A DNA stretch of 15,904 nucleotides, from the NCBI GenBank assembly GCA_020431945.1, contig JAGQHH010000033.1, positions 1 to 15,904 of the forward strand, given 5' to 3'. Numbering within the stretch: position 1 is the first letter of the stretch; each line of letters starts with the position of its first letter. The DNA comes from Cyanobacteria bacterium HKST-UBA02. GTDB taxonomy: Bacteria; Cyanobacteriota; Vampirovibrionia; Obscuribacterales; Obscuribacteraceae. This document shows, in pieces, positions 6,606 to 13,749 of this stretch. The translations under genes were made by a program, and so were the position numbers. Under the pieces are notes generated by a model that made no database searches, was not told where the DNA came from, and saw nothing but the letters and a program-made list of their open reading frames with translations.

Positions 6606-7378
6606 CCAAGAAATCGAATCCCACCGAAAGATTCACCGGTCTGGCCGACGCCTATGCCAGTTACCGTCCGGATTATCCGGAGACAGCGCTGCTTCACGTA
6701 ATCGAGCGTTGCCATCTCGGTCCGGCGTCACTCATGGTCGATGTCGGCTGCGGCACCGGCATCTCGGCAAGAGCTTTCGCCCGTCTGGGTATTGCTGTTC
6801 TCGGCATCGAGCCCAATGATGAGATGAGAGAGAAAGCCGAGTCGGCGGTATCTGCCGGAGGCGGGGAGACCACTCCGAAATTTCAAAAAGGCACCGCCGA
6901 AGACACAGGTCTTGCTGATACCAGTGCTGATGCGGTGCTCTGCGCCCAGGCTTTTCACTGGTTCGACCCGGACAGGTCCCTGGCCGAGTTTCACCGGATC
7001 CTGAAACCGGGGGGTCATTGCATCCTCATCTGGAACGAGCGCAACGAGGCAGACATGTTCACCCGGGAATATGGCGCCCTGATCAGAGACAACAGCGAAG
7101 CAGTGAGTGTCGAGGTAAAACGAGGCGTGTCCGGGAAGGCGCTTTTGTTGAGCGATCTATTCGAGACTGTCGGTGTCACCGAATTCACCAATTCCCAGAG
7201 CGTGGATGAGGAAGGGCTCCTGGGAAGAGCTTTCTCCACCTCTTACGCACCGCGCCAGGGCGCCCGGGCGGAAAAGCTCCGCATCGGACTGAGAGAGCTA
7301 TATAAACGCTACAGCGCCTCCGGAGCCGTAACCTTGAAATACACCACCACCGTCTATATCGCCCGCAAAGACGCCTGA
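6602..7378 (+). CDS. SAM-dependent methyltransferase (Methyltransf_11 type)
   Basis: This is a 258-residue class I methyltransferase, expected to move a methyl group from S-adenosylmethionine to a small molecule. Motif I is VDVGCGTG at 46-53, the acidic residue after strand 2 is in LGIEPND, and AQAFHWFD followed by FHRILKPGG marks the middle and late motifs. The AQAFHWFD string is typical of the subgroup that includes trans-aconitate-like and yeast Crg1-like enzymes; the substrate is unknown. The start is GTG at 6602, sharing GTGA with the stop of the acetyltransferase gene, which points to translational coupling. Its last 25 nt are also coding on the other strand, for the TPMT-like gene. Confidence 0.88.
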   Translation: MTKKSNPTERFTGLADAYASYRPDYPETALLHVIERCHLGPASLMVDVGCGTGISARAFARLGIAVLGIEPNDEMREKAESAVSAGGGETTPKFQKGTAEDTGLADTSADAVLCAQAFHWFDPDRSLAEFHRILKPGGHCILIWNERNEADMFTREYGALIRDNSEAVSVEVKRGVSGKALLLSDLFETVGVTEFTNSQSVDEEGLLGRAFSTSYAPRQGARAEKLRIGLRELYKRYSASGAVTLKYTTTVYIARKDA

Positions 7379-7977
7379 ATCCTCTTCCATACTTGAAAAC
7401 GCTCCCTGCCGGCGAAGACCTCCAGGGAATCTTTCACTGCCTCGTCTTCGGTCAACTCGAAACCTTCCCCGAGAAGATCGAAAAGGGATTGCTCGGGAAT
7501 CGGATAAGGGGGCCCGCTCTGACGCTCCTTATCGACGAAGAAGAATCCCACCAGGACCCCGTCCTCAGCCAGAATCCCCCGGCACTTCTCGGCATAGTCG
7601 GCCCTTCTGCCCGGAGGGAAGGAGCAGAGAAATGCTCGCTCATAGATGATGTCGAATGGCTCGCTGCTCTCGAACTCGAAAAAATCGCCTTCAATAAAAG
7701 AAACTTCCGGGCAGAGATCTTGAGTTGCCAGAATCTCCCGTGCTCTTTGCAGAGCTACGGCTGATAGATCGAGAGCCGAGACGCGAAAACCGGCCTGGCT
7801 GAAAAGAGCAGCCTCATAACCCGAGCCGCAACCGGGAATCAGCACCCGGCCGCCACCTGCCTGCTTTTCGTTCAGATATAGTGCCAGACGTGCAGGAACA
7901 CCACCCATGTCCCAGGGAGTGCGGTCGGCTCCGTAGAGACCGTTCCAGAACTCGATGATTTTCTCGCGCTCGTTCAT
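7354..7977 (-). CDS. Thiopurine S-methyltransferase-like SAM methyltransferase
   Basis: This 207-residue cytoplasmic enzyme belongs to the TPMT-like group. TPWDMGGVPARLALYL near the N terminus, VLIPGCGSGYEA (45-56), YERAFLCSFPPGRRADYA, and GPPYPIPEQSLFDLL follow the family pattern closely. Members methylate thiol or chalcogen compounds (thiols, selenium or tellurium species), or halides; which applies here is not visible. The ATG at 7977 lacks a good ribosome site, but homology begins at residue 5, so the start is acceptable. The gene is convergent with the preceding methyltransferase and overlaps it by 25 nt. The two enzymes belong to different subfamilies, so they are not a recent duplication. 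Confidence 0.88.
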   Translation of the reverse strand: MNEREKIIEFWNGLYGADRTPWDMGGVPARLALYLNEKQAGGGRVLIPGCGSGYEAALFSQAGFRVSALDLSAVALQRAREILATQDLCPEVSFIEGDFFEFESSEPFDIIYERAFLCSFPPGRRADYAEKCRGILAEDGVLVGFFFVDKERQSGPPYPIPEQSLFDLLGEGFELTEDEAVKDSLEVFAGRERFQVWKRIQASLRAI

Positions 7978-8193
7978 AGTCGATCAGCTTCAATTAAATC
8001 GGCCTAAAAGAGCCGACGCAACCCGTACCAAACGATTGTCAGTCGGGTCGAGAACCGCGGGCACTGGCACTTCCGCCCCGGAGACTCAAGAAAGTTGCGA
8101 TAACCTAATGAATTCCAAGAGGAGTAACAAATCGTTGTAAAACTTGAGATGGATTGCAGAAGGCTACGTGCCTTACAAATAGGAGTGCCGCAC
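7978..8193. other. Intergenic region upstream of leucine dehydrogenase
   Basis: These 216 nt separate divergent genes and should hold both promoters. I see no strong -35/-10 pair. TTGTAA (about 8134) and TTGAGA (about 8143) are possible -35 elements without a good -10. A 5-bp dyad TCGGC-N8-GCCGA lies near 7999-8016. An isolated strong ribosome-site-like AGAGGAG at about 8118 is followed by no usable frame. Confidence 0.3.
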
Positions 8194-9330
8194 ATGACGG
8201 GAATCTTCGACGATTTGAATGACTACGGACACGAGCAGGTCTCTTTCTTCCACGATGAAGAAACCGGCCTGAGAGCGATCATCGGTGTGCACAGCACCGT
8301 TCTCGGTCCTGCTCTTGGTGGCTGTCGCATGTGGAAGTATGCCGACGACCAGGAAGCTCTGCGCGATGTCCTGAGACTCTCGCGCGGCATGACCTATAAA
8401 GCAGCGGTTGCCGGTCTCAATCTCGGCGGCGGCAAAGCCGTGGTCATCGGCGACTCTCGCCAGGACAAGACTCCCGAGCTCATGAAAGCCTTCGGTCGTG
8501 CCGTGGATGCCATGGGCGGTCGATATATCACCGCTGAAGACGTCGGCATGACCGTCTCTGACATTGACACAATCCGCACGGTTACCACCCACGCAGTCGG
8601 CGGCAGCAATGAAGGCGGCAGCGGCGACCCCTCCGTGATGACAGCCTTCGGCGTTTTCCAGGGCATGAAGGCAGCCCTCAAGGCCTCCGGTCTCGGCGAA
8701 AAGCTCGAGGGCGTACGCGTAGCGGTACAGGGCGTCGGCAATGTCGGCTACCACCTCTGCAGCTATCTCTCCGCTGCCGGTGCCAAGCTCATCATCACCG
8801 ACATCTATCCCAATCAGATCGAGAAAGTCGAAGCCGAGTTCGGAGCCGAAGTCGTATCTCCGGATCAGATCTACTCGGCGGATTGCGAAATCTTCGCCCC
8901 CTGTGCTCTGGGCGCCATCCTCAACTCGCGCACGATTCCGCAGCTCAAGTGCAAGATCGTCGCCGGCTCCGCCAACAACCAGCTCGAGAAAGACGAAGAC
9001 GGCTTCACTCTCTTCAGCAAAGGCATAATCTATGCTCCTGACTATGCCATCAACTCAGGCGGTCTGATCAATGTGGCTGCCGAACTCGACGGCTACAACC
9101 ACGAGAAAGTGCTGGCTAAAGTCACCCGCGTCTATGACACTATCAAAGCCATCCTCGAGCGCTCCGAAGCCGAGCACATGCCGCCCCACCAGGCTGCAGA
9201 CGCTCTCGCTCAACAGCGCTTGAACGAGGCGCGAAAAGGTCACTCCAAAAGCAAGCGGACAGGATTCCGAAGCAATTTCATGACCGTAGACAAGGTCATG
9301 GGCGACCTGGCAGTGGCATCCCTCAACTGA
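8194..9330 (+). CDS. Leucine dehydrogenase (Glu/Leu/Phe/Val dehydrogenase family)
   Basis: This NAD-dependent enzyme reversibly deaminates L-leucine, valine and isoleucine to branched 2-oxo acids plus ammonium, in the cytoplasm. The protein has 378 residues from the chosen start, slightly longer than the 364 of Bacillus enzymes. The substrate loop LGPALGGCRMW is at 38-47, the two catalytic-site lysines are K69 in GMTYK and K81 in LGGGK, and ITAEDVG surrounds the catalytic Asp. The nucleotide-binding loop is G180-V-G-N-V-G185. I chose ATG 8194 because AGGAGTG lies about 7 nt upstream; the frame extends 15 residues further but without a ribosome site or homology. A strong terminator follows. 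It could feed branched-chain fatty-acid or amino-acid catabolism. Confidence 0.93.
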   Translation: MTGIFDDLNDYGHEQVSFFHDEETGLRAIIGVHSTVLGPALGGCRMWKYADDQEALRDVLRLSRGMTYKAAVAGLNLGGGKAVVIGDSRQDKTPELMKAFGRAVDAMGGRYITAEDVGMTVSDIDTIRTVTTHAVGGSNEGGSGDPSVMTAFGVFQGMKAALKASGLGEKLEGVRVAVQGVGNVGYHLCSYLSAAGAKLIITDIYPNQIEKVEAEFGAEVVSPDQIYSADCEIFAPCALGAILNSRTIPQLKCKIVAGSANNQLEKDEDGFTLFSKGIIYAPDYAINSGGLINVAAELDGYNHEKVLAKVTRVYDTIKAILERSEAEHMPPHQAADALAQQRLNEARKGHSKSKRTGFRSNFMTVDKVMGDLAVASLN

Positions 9331-9356
9331 TGCCAGCCTGAAAAAATCAGGACATG

Positions 9357-9386
9357 AAGGGCGGGTCTCGACACCCGCCCTTTATA
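9357..9386 (+). terminator. Rho-independent terminator of leucine dehydrogenase
   Basis: AAGGGCGGGT (9357-9366) and ACCCGCCCTT (9373-9382) form a perfect 10-bp stem with a 6-nt loop (CTCGAC), followed by TATAAT. It lies 26 nt after the dehydrogenase stop codon. The U-run is short and merges with a TATAAT hexamer. Confidence 0.8.
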
Positions 9387-9388
9387 AT
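9383..9388 (+). promoter_or_regulatory. Candidate -10 box in the terminator tail
   Basis: TATAAT is a perfect -10 hexamer 27 nt before the TTG start of the zinc-ribbon-like gene. The position where a -35 would fall is inside the GC-rich terminator stem and has no resemblance to TTGACA, so an activator would be needed, or the match is chance. Confidence 0.35.
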
Positions 9389-9415
9389 AGCCAGCGTATC
9401 CAGGGAGAAAAGCTC

Positions 9416-9778
9416 TTGAACTTCAACACCATAAATGGTGGTCTCAGCTGCCCCTTCTGCAAGGAGAAAATCGTCTCCGGGGTAGGCTTTCAGTACGGCA
9501 CCATTGACAACAGGCAGTATGCCGTAGGCGACGAGATCGACTGGACAGGAACGCCCTGCCGCCCGTCGAAGAAGCCGGCAGAAGACCTGGTCAAAACAGT
9601 GGGCTATTTCAATTGCGACAATGTCCGCTGCAGCAGCTGGCAAGACTGCTATCCCGATATTCAGACGGCCCTGGTCACCATCGAGAAAAACAAGATCAAG
9701 AGTCTCGAGATCTACTCGGGCCCGGAGCTCGAAAGGCAATACCAGATAATCGAGCCGGGCTCCCTCGCCGAGCTCTGA
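9416..9778 (+). CDS. Small Cys-rich zinc-ribbon-like protein of unknown function
   Basis: This 120-residue soluble protein matches no family I can name. Its six cysteines are arranged C12-x2-C15, C48, C67-x4-C72 and C78. The pair C-P-F-C near the start and C-D-N-V-R-C later could bind one zinc ion as a split zinc ribbon, suggesting a nucleic-acid or protein-binding role. The start is TTG at 9416, supported by AGGGAG about 9 nt upstream; there is no in-frame ATG nearby. The codon use resembles its neighbours, so it looks like a resident gene. It sits between leucine dehydrogenase and an aminotransferase but is separated from both by terminator and promoter sequences, so a metabolic link is unproven. 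Confidence 0.72.
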   Translation: MNFNTINGGLSCPFCKEKIVSGVGFQYGTIDNRQYAVGDEIDWTGTPCRPSKKPAEDLVKTVGYFNCDNVRCSSWQDCYPDIQTALVTIEKNKIKSLEIYSGPELERQYQIIEPGSLAEL

Positions 9779-9832
9779 AGCCTTTTGGTTACGAATCGGC
9801 ACAGAGGCTCAATTTTCGCCACCCGATCCGCT

Positions 9833-9838
9833 TATAAT
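9833..9838 (+). promoter_or_regulatory. Candidate -10 box for the aminotransferase gene
   Basis: A perfect TATAAT lies 35 nt before the ATG, which would place the transcript start near 9845 and leave a leader of about 28 nt containing the AGGAGG ribosome site. No good -35 is seen 16-18 nt upstream. Confidence 0.45.
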
Positions 9839-9872
9839 CCACAGCTTACAAAGTCATCTCAAGGAGGCTCCG

Positions 9873-10994
9873 ATGACCGTTATCCGCCCGCGCGAGTTTC
9901 TCATGATTCCCGGTCCCACCCCTGTCCCGGACGAGGTTCTGGAAGCGCATGCGAAACATCCCCTCGGGCACAGGAGCCAGGAGTTCTCGCAAATCCTCGC
10001 CGAGGCTGTCGAGGGTCTCTCCTGGCTTGCCGCCTCCGATAACGAGCCCCTGATCATCACATCTTCCGGAACCGGCGCCATGGACGCCGCCGTCGCCAAT
10101 ACGATCAACCGGGGTGATCGAGTCCTGAGCCTGGTTTGCGGAGTCTTCGGCGAGCGTTTCGCCAAGATCGCCACCGCATATGGAGCAGAGGTCGAGCGCC
10201 TGAGCGCCGAGCCCGGCAACGCCATCGATCCCGAGAAAGTCGATGCCGCCCTCAAGAAGAATGCCGGCATCAAAGCCGTGACCATCACTCACAACGAGAC
10301 ATCGACAGGAGTGATAAACGATCTCGAGGCCATCGCCAGGGTGGTGCGCAAGCACGACGCCCTCATTCTTGTAGACGCTGTCACCAGCTTCGGTGCCGCG
10401 CCAGTGGAAATCGAAGGCTGGGATCTCGACGTGGTCGTCACCGGCAGCCAGAAAGCCCTGATGCTACCACCCGGGCTTGCTTTCATCTATCTTTCTCAGC
10501 GTGCCTGGAAAGCCTATGAGAGCTGCACCAACGGTCGCTTCTATCTCGATCTGGGTCGCTACCTGAAGTCCCAGAAAGAGAAAACCACGCCTTTCACCCC
10601 CAATGTCAGCCTGATCAGAGCCCTTACAGCCTCTCTGACGATGATGAAAGCAGACGGCAAAGAGAGCATCTTTGCCCGGCACCGCAGGCTAAGAGAGATG
10701 CTTCGCAAGGCCATCGGCGAGATGGGTCTGAAGCCATTCGTGGAAGAGTCCTGCGCTTCGCCGACCATCACTTCCATCCTGCCTCCGGAGGATATGACCG
10801 TCCCGGAGATTCGCCAGCGTCTCAAAGACGATTACCGGATTATCGTCGCTGACGGGCAGGAAGAGCTGAAAGGCAAGATCTTCCGGATTGGGCATATGGG
10901 CTATGTTTTCGAGCGCGATATCGCCATGACCATAGCCGCTCTTCAGAACGTCCTGGACCGGCGCTCCTCCTCCAAATCCGCCTCGCTCCGATAG
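9873..10994 (+). CDS. Class V aminotransferase (alanine-glyoxylate / serine-pyruvate type)
   Basis: This is a 373-residue PLP enzyme that moves an amino group from alanine or serine to glyoxylate or pyruvate, in the cytoplasm. The opening MIPGPTPVP, the substrate/PLP contact SGTGAM (65-70), D168 in LVDAVTSFGA, and the PLP-binding lysine K194 in TGSQKALMLPPG are all present, followed by RFYLDL and the late KIFRIGHMG with its substrate-binding Arg. Length is normal. A near-perfect AGGAGG precedes the ATG, so strong translation is expected. From memory its sequence follows the cyanobacterial alanine-glyoxylate aminotransferase pattern along its whole length. The gene ends 1 nt before the stop of the convergent TetR gene. 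Substrate preference (alanine or serine) cannot be decided here. Confidence 0.9.
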   Translation: MTVIRPREFLMIPGPTPVPDEVLEAHAKHPLGHRSQEFSQILAEAVEGLSWLAASDNEPLIITSSGTGAMDAAVANTINRGDRVLSLVCGVFGERFAKIATAYGAEVERLSAEPGNAIDPEKVDAALKKNAGIKAVTITHNETSTGVINDLEAIARVVRKHDALILVDAVTSFGAAPVEIEGWDLDVVVTGSQKALMLPPGLAFIYLSQRAWKAYESCTNGRFYLDLGRYLKSQKEKTTPFTPNVSLIRALTASLTMMKADGKESIFARHRRLREMLRKAIGEMGLKPFVEESCASPTITSILPPEDMTVPEIRQRLKDDYRIIVADGQEELKGKIFRIGHMGYVFERDIAMTIAALQNVLDRRSSSKSASLR

Positions 10995-10995
10995 C

Positions 10996-11592
10996 TCAGA
11001 ACACTGCGTCCGATTTGATGCCGTTGAGAAAAACAGCGGTGGCCATATCGGCATAGCGGCTCTCGGTAATCGCTCCCCCCTGCCGGAACCAGGTATATGT
11101 CCAGTTGACCGAGCCCATGAGGTTCATGGCCAGAGCCGAGCGCTCAGCCGGGGGCAGGTCCGGTCGAAGCTCGCCGACTATGTCTTTGATGGCTCCCACC
11201 ACCTCGCGCTCCAGGGAGCGGATCTCCTCCTGTTGGTCCGCGGGCAGAACATGCAGGTTATTGAGCAGGACGACATGCTTGTGATTGGAAGCAAGATAAA
11301 GGCTCATCAGCGCTCGTACCAGACAGCGCAGGCGCTCCGCCGGCTCAGGCTCATCCGCGATTGCACTGCGGACAGTATCAGAGAGCAGTTCGCAGTGATT
11401 CAAGAGCATGTGGTAGAGAAGCGCTTCTTTCGACTGGTAGTAGTGATAGAGAAGCGCTTTCGAGACGCCGCAATGAGCGGCCACAGCCGCTATCGAGGCG
11501 CCGTCGAAACCACGCTCGGCAAACATTTCCGCAGCGCCGTCCAGGATCTCCTGCTTCTTTTGATCGTAAGTCTCGGCTCTGGGCCTGACCAT
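10996..11592 (-). CDS. TetR/AcrR-family transcriptional regulator
   Basis: This is a 198-residue dimeric DNA-binding repressor. The N-terminal helix-turn-helix (about 12-58) is typical: ILDGAAEMFAERGFDGASIAAVAAHCGVSKALLYHYYQSKEALL, where the second helix lies in IAAVAAHCGVS and recognition in KALLYHYY. The remaining 140 residues would form the ligand-binding domain; the ligand is unknown. Its ATG overlaps the stop codon of the upstream di-iron gene by one nucleotide (TAATG), so it is translated by reinitiation from the same message. A palindrome in front of that operon (12769-12798) has the ACCGACCG-type half site common to TetR regulators of lipid and aromatic acid genes. Autoregulation, with relief by a substrate or product of the di-iron enzyme, is the simplest model. 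Confidence 0.9.
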   Translation of the reverse strand: MVRPRAETYDQKKQEILDGAAEMFAERGFDGASIAAVAAHCGVSKALLYHYYQSKEALLYHMLLNHCELLSDTVRSAIADEPEPAERLRCLVRALMSLYLASNHKHVVLLNNLHVLPADQQEEIRSLEREVVGAIKDIVGELRPDLPPAERSALAMNLMGSVNWTYTWFRQGGAITESRYADMATAVFLNGIKSDAVF

Positions 11593-12737
11593 TAAAAAAT
11601 CGGGACGATCTTGTCCGCGTCGAATGCCACGTCCTCCCCGTCGACGTCGATCTCGGGCAGAGCCGGGAATTTGACGCCATGCGGCTCGACAATGGTCTTC
11701 AGGCGCACCACCGCAGTCCGCCAGTTCTCCCGGCGCTCCTCGAGGTCGAGGACACCGAGTCCGGCAGCCCGGGCTTGCTCTTCGAGCAGACGCTGGGCAG
11801 GCAGGAATGTATCCGGGAGCTGCCAGAACTCCGAAGGCGGCTCATAGAGGATGCCGGAAAGAAAGATGAATCCAGCGCGGAACTGTTTGGTGACCATCAT
11901 CTTATCTTCTTCGCTCAGCCTGGGAAGCACTTCTTTGAGAAGAGCCAGACAGAAGCTCAGGTGACGGCCTTCGTCTCGTCCAATGTTCTTGAAGGCTTCC
12001 TTGAGCACTGGGATAGTGGTGCGCTCGTACATGCTGTGGAAGAGCGTGGATGATGCTACTTCACCGAAAAGGAAAGAGCTGAAGAGAATCGGCATCGGAT
12101 AGTGCTCTACGGCAGTCTTATAGCCACTCCAGTAACGAGCGCCGTTATGATAGAGCCATTCGATGTTGTTGCGAGCCAGCTTGCCCAGAAGGGTCTCGGG
12201 CTCGAAGCCCAGGGGTCCGTTCGGAGTGAACTTGTTGATCGCCCGACCGCAGACCTCTTCGTGATTCATCTCATCTCTTGTGACCGAGAAGAAGCACTTT
12301 CTGATCGCGTCTTCTTCATGGGTCTCGTAAGCATGGATCATCGCCCGGGCAAAGACCGCCGGTCCGGAGGCATCGAAGACCGAAAGCAGGGTGAACCAGT
12401 AAGAGATGGCATAGCGCTGGTCGAGGGTGTATTCGGACAGATCGATACTGCTCCAGTCGAGACCGGAAGGAGACCAACCCGGATCACGACTGTCCTCGTA
12501 GATGTCCATGAGCCTCGGGGTCTCGACACGCCAGTCGAAGGGAAAGATATTGAGGCGGTCGGTGATAGCCGGCGCTGATTCGGTGTTGAGCAGAATCGCT
12601 TCCGGGTCAGGCATGCTTGTGAGCCGCTCCGGCGGTGCTTTGATAGCGCTCTCGCTGATTGCCTCGGATCCGGATCCGTGACGCTTGCCGTTCGACTTGC
12701 TTGCCTGTTTCTGTCGTGTCATGTTTTTTGCTCTCAT
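11592..12737 (-). CDS. Ferritin-like di-iron oxygenase/oxidase
   Basis: This 381-residue soluble protein has a four-helix di-iron carboxylate centre. The ExxH pairs E156-M-N-H159 (in RDEMNHEE) and E256-G-R-H259 (in RDEGRH) are about 100 residues apart; E226 lies 30 residues before the second, and D122 is a possible partner for the first. This D/ExxH-E/ExxH arrangement is shared by ribonucleotide reductase R2, AurF-type N-oxygenases and BoxB-like epoxidases. The protein would use O2 on an organic substrate, but the exact family is unclear. Residues 1-40 are low-complexity, basic and Ser-rich. No ribosome site precedes the first ATG (12737); ATG 12722 is an alternative. It is followed by, and translationally linked to, its TetR regulator. 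The long gap to the next gene carries the promoter and operator. Confidence 0.78.
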   Translation of the reverse strand: MRAKNMTRQKQASKSNGKRHGSGSEAISESAIKAPPERLTSMPDPEAILLNTESAPAITDRLNIFPFDWRVETPRLMDIYEDSRDPGWSPSGLDWSSIDLSEYTLDQRYAISYWFTLLSVFDASGPAVFARAMIHAYETHEEDAIRKCFFSVTRDEMNHEEVCGRAINKFTPNGPLGFEPETLLGKLARNNIEWLYHNGARYWSGYKTAVEHYPMPILFSSFLFGEVASSTLFHSMYERTTIPVLKEAFKNIGRDEGRHLSFCLALLKEVLPRLSEEDKMMVTKQFRAGFIFLSGILYEPPSEFWQLPDTFLPAQRLLEEQARAAGLGVLDLEERRENWRTAVVRLKTIVEPHGVKFPALPEIDVDGEDVAFDADKIVPIF

Positions 12738-12768
12738 GGTGATGTGACCCGGGTTTCGTCCTGACCTG

Positions 12769-12798
12769 ATTAATTAACCAAACGGTCGGTCAATTAAT
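12769..12798. promoter_or_regulatory. Palindromic TetR-type operator
   Basis: The outer arms ATTAATTAACC (12769-12779) and GGTCAATTAAT (12788-12798) pair at 10 of 11 positions about an axis at 12783.5. The core ACCAAACGGTCGGT (12777-12790) reads ACCGACCGTTTGGT on the other strand, the half-site style of many TetR repressors. It begins directly downstream of the -10 at 12799-12804, overlapping the expected transcription start, 32 nt before the di-iron ATG. Binding there would block the di-iron/TetR operon. Confidence 0.65.
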
Positions 12799-12807
12799 AT
12801 AATACCA
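12799..12807 (-). promoter_or_regulatory. Extended -10 promoter of the di-iron/TetR operon
   Basis: Read on the minus strand, TGG-TATTAT forms an extended -10 (TG-n-TATAAT, 5/6). The expected -35 region is poor (TGAATA), which extended -10 promoters tolerate. Transcription would begin within the adjoining palindrome. Confidence 0.5.
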
Positions 12808-12849
12808 TTGGATATACTCGGTATTCAGGGTTTCTTCCTTATCGACGGC

Positions 12850-12860
12850 AGGTTAAACCT
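12850..12860. promoter_or_regulatory. Perfect 11-bp palindrome AGGTT-A-AACCT
   Basis: This short perfect dyad, flanked by GGC and GCC, lies between the di-iron operon and the secreted-protein gene, 49 nt before the nearest plus-strand ATG. It could be an operator for either side. No matching regulator is identified. Confidence 0.25.
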
Positions 12861-12873
12861 TTGCCATATACTC

Positions 12874-12902
12874 TTTAAGCGGCACCTGTCGGGCATTACA
12901 AT
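12874..12902 (+). promoter_or_regulatory. Weak promoter for the secreted Tyr-rich protein
   Basis: TTTAAG (12874-12879) and TACAAT (12897-12902) are 17 nt apart; the -10 is 5/6 and the -35 only 3/6. Transcription would start at about 12909, exactly at the ATG of an 11-codon frame. Confidence 0.35.
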
Positions 12903-12908
12903 ACGACC

Positions 12909-12941
12909 ATGGACTTCTTGATAACCGGAGCAACATTTTAA
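12909..12941 (+). CDS. Possible leader mini-ORF before the secreted protein
   Basis: ATG at 12909 opens a frame of ten residues (MDFLITGATF) ending in TAA at 12941, one nucleotide before the GTG of the secreted-protein gene. It contains the GGAG (12927-12930) that would serve that GTG. Ribosomes finishing here could restart at the GTG. It may also be chance; no conserved attenuation motif is visible. Confidence 0.25.
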   Translation: MDFLITGATF

Positions 12942-12942
12942 A

Positions 12943-13749
12943 GTGACAGCCAGAAGGCGATCCGGAATAAGACTTGCTCTGCTTGCGATCCTGCTCCTGC
13001 AGCTCCAGGCTCCATTGCCTGCTCTGTCTTATTATTACGGCTATCCTTATGGCGGCTACGGCCGCAATCTGATCTACTCGATTCCGTACCTGGCAGCACC
13101 GCTTCTCGGTTTCGGATCGCCTTACAGCGCCAACCCGCTCTACTCCGCCACCAGCTACATGAACCGGTCCACAAGACGACTCTTCAATCCGTACTCGGCA
13201 TATTATGGTGTTTCGGGCCGCCCTTATGTCACGCAGCAATACCAGGACCCGGAGCCCCTCTACTATCCGCGCCAGAGAAACAGACCGGTTCGCCCCGGAA
13301 GTATCGGCGTAGACGAGATAACCCATGCCCAGTGGAAAGGCCCCGACCCGACCGGTAGCGCCGCCGGCTACACCGGCACTCCGGAATCCGATCCGTTCGC
13401 GCTCACCAGCGACGAATTTCCGCCGGTGGCACCACCGATAGGATCAAAGCGAGTCCCGGCGCCGCCGCCCGCCACCGGCAGTGGTGCCCCTCTGGCGGAG
13501 GGCTTCCTCAATCTGGTGGACACGAAATTCGACGGGGACATACACGAAGCCCTTTTCGATCCCCAGACACGGTCATGGGCCCGGAGCCTGGGGCTGATCG
13601 ACGAAGATCAAATTTTCGGCCAGGACTTCGAGCCCACACGCACGCATCTTATCCAGCAGGTAATCAGGGACAAAACCCTGGATCCGGTGAGCAAGCTCAA
13701 TGCCATAAAAATCCTCCTGCCGCCCGGCAGCGCTAACCGCGCTAAGTAG
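12943..13749 (+). CDS. Secreted Tyr/Pro-rich protein of unknown function
   Basis: This 268-residue protein has a clear signal peptide: basic ARRRSGIR, hydrophobic core LALLAILLLQLQ, and a likely cleavage around PALS-Y (residue 29-30). The mature N-terminal region (30-100) is rich in Tyr, Gly, Ser and Pro (YYYGYPYGGYG), then basic and Pro-rich (100-180). The C-terminal 90 residues look folded: FLNLVDTKFDGDIHEALFDPQTRSWARSLGLI followed by a helical tail. No domain is recognised. Tyr/Gly-rich secreted segments are often surface or matrix components that can self-associate or crosslink, but this is inference. The start is GTG with GGAG 12 nt upstream, a rather long spacing; the signal peptide supports it. 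It precedes two other genes of envelope character on the same strand. Confidence 0.7.
   Translation: MTARRRSGIRLALLAILLLQLQAPLPALSYYYGYPYGGYGRNLIYSIPYLAAPLLGFGSPYSANPLYSATSYMNRSTRRLFNPYSAYYGVSGRPYVTQQYQDPEPLYYPRQRNRPVRPGSIGVDEITHAQWKGPDPTGSAAGYTGTPESDPFALTSDEFPPVAPPIGSKRVPAPPPATGSGAPLAEGFLNLVDTKFDGDIHEALFDPQTRSWARSLGLIDEDQIFGQDFEPTRTHLIQQVIRDKTLDPVSKLNAIKILLPPGSANRAK

Noticed and set aside
11592..12737. Di-iron protein as a class I ribonucleotide reductase R2 subunit
   Set aside because: No R1 partner gene nearby, no R2-type C-terminal tail or clear radical tyrosine context, and linkage to a TetR regulator is untypical.
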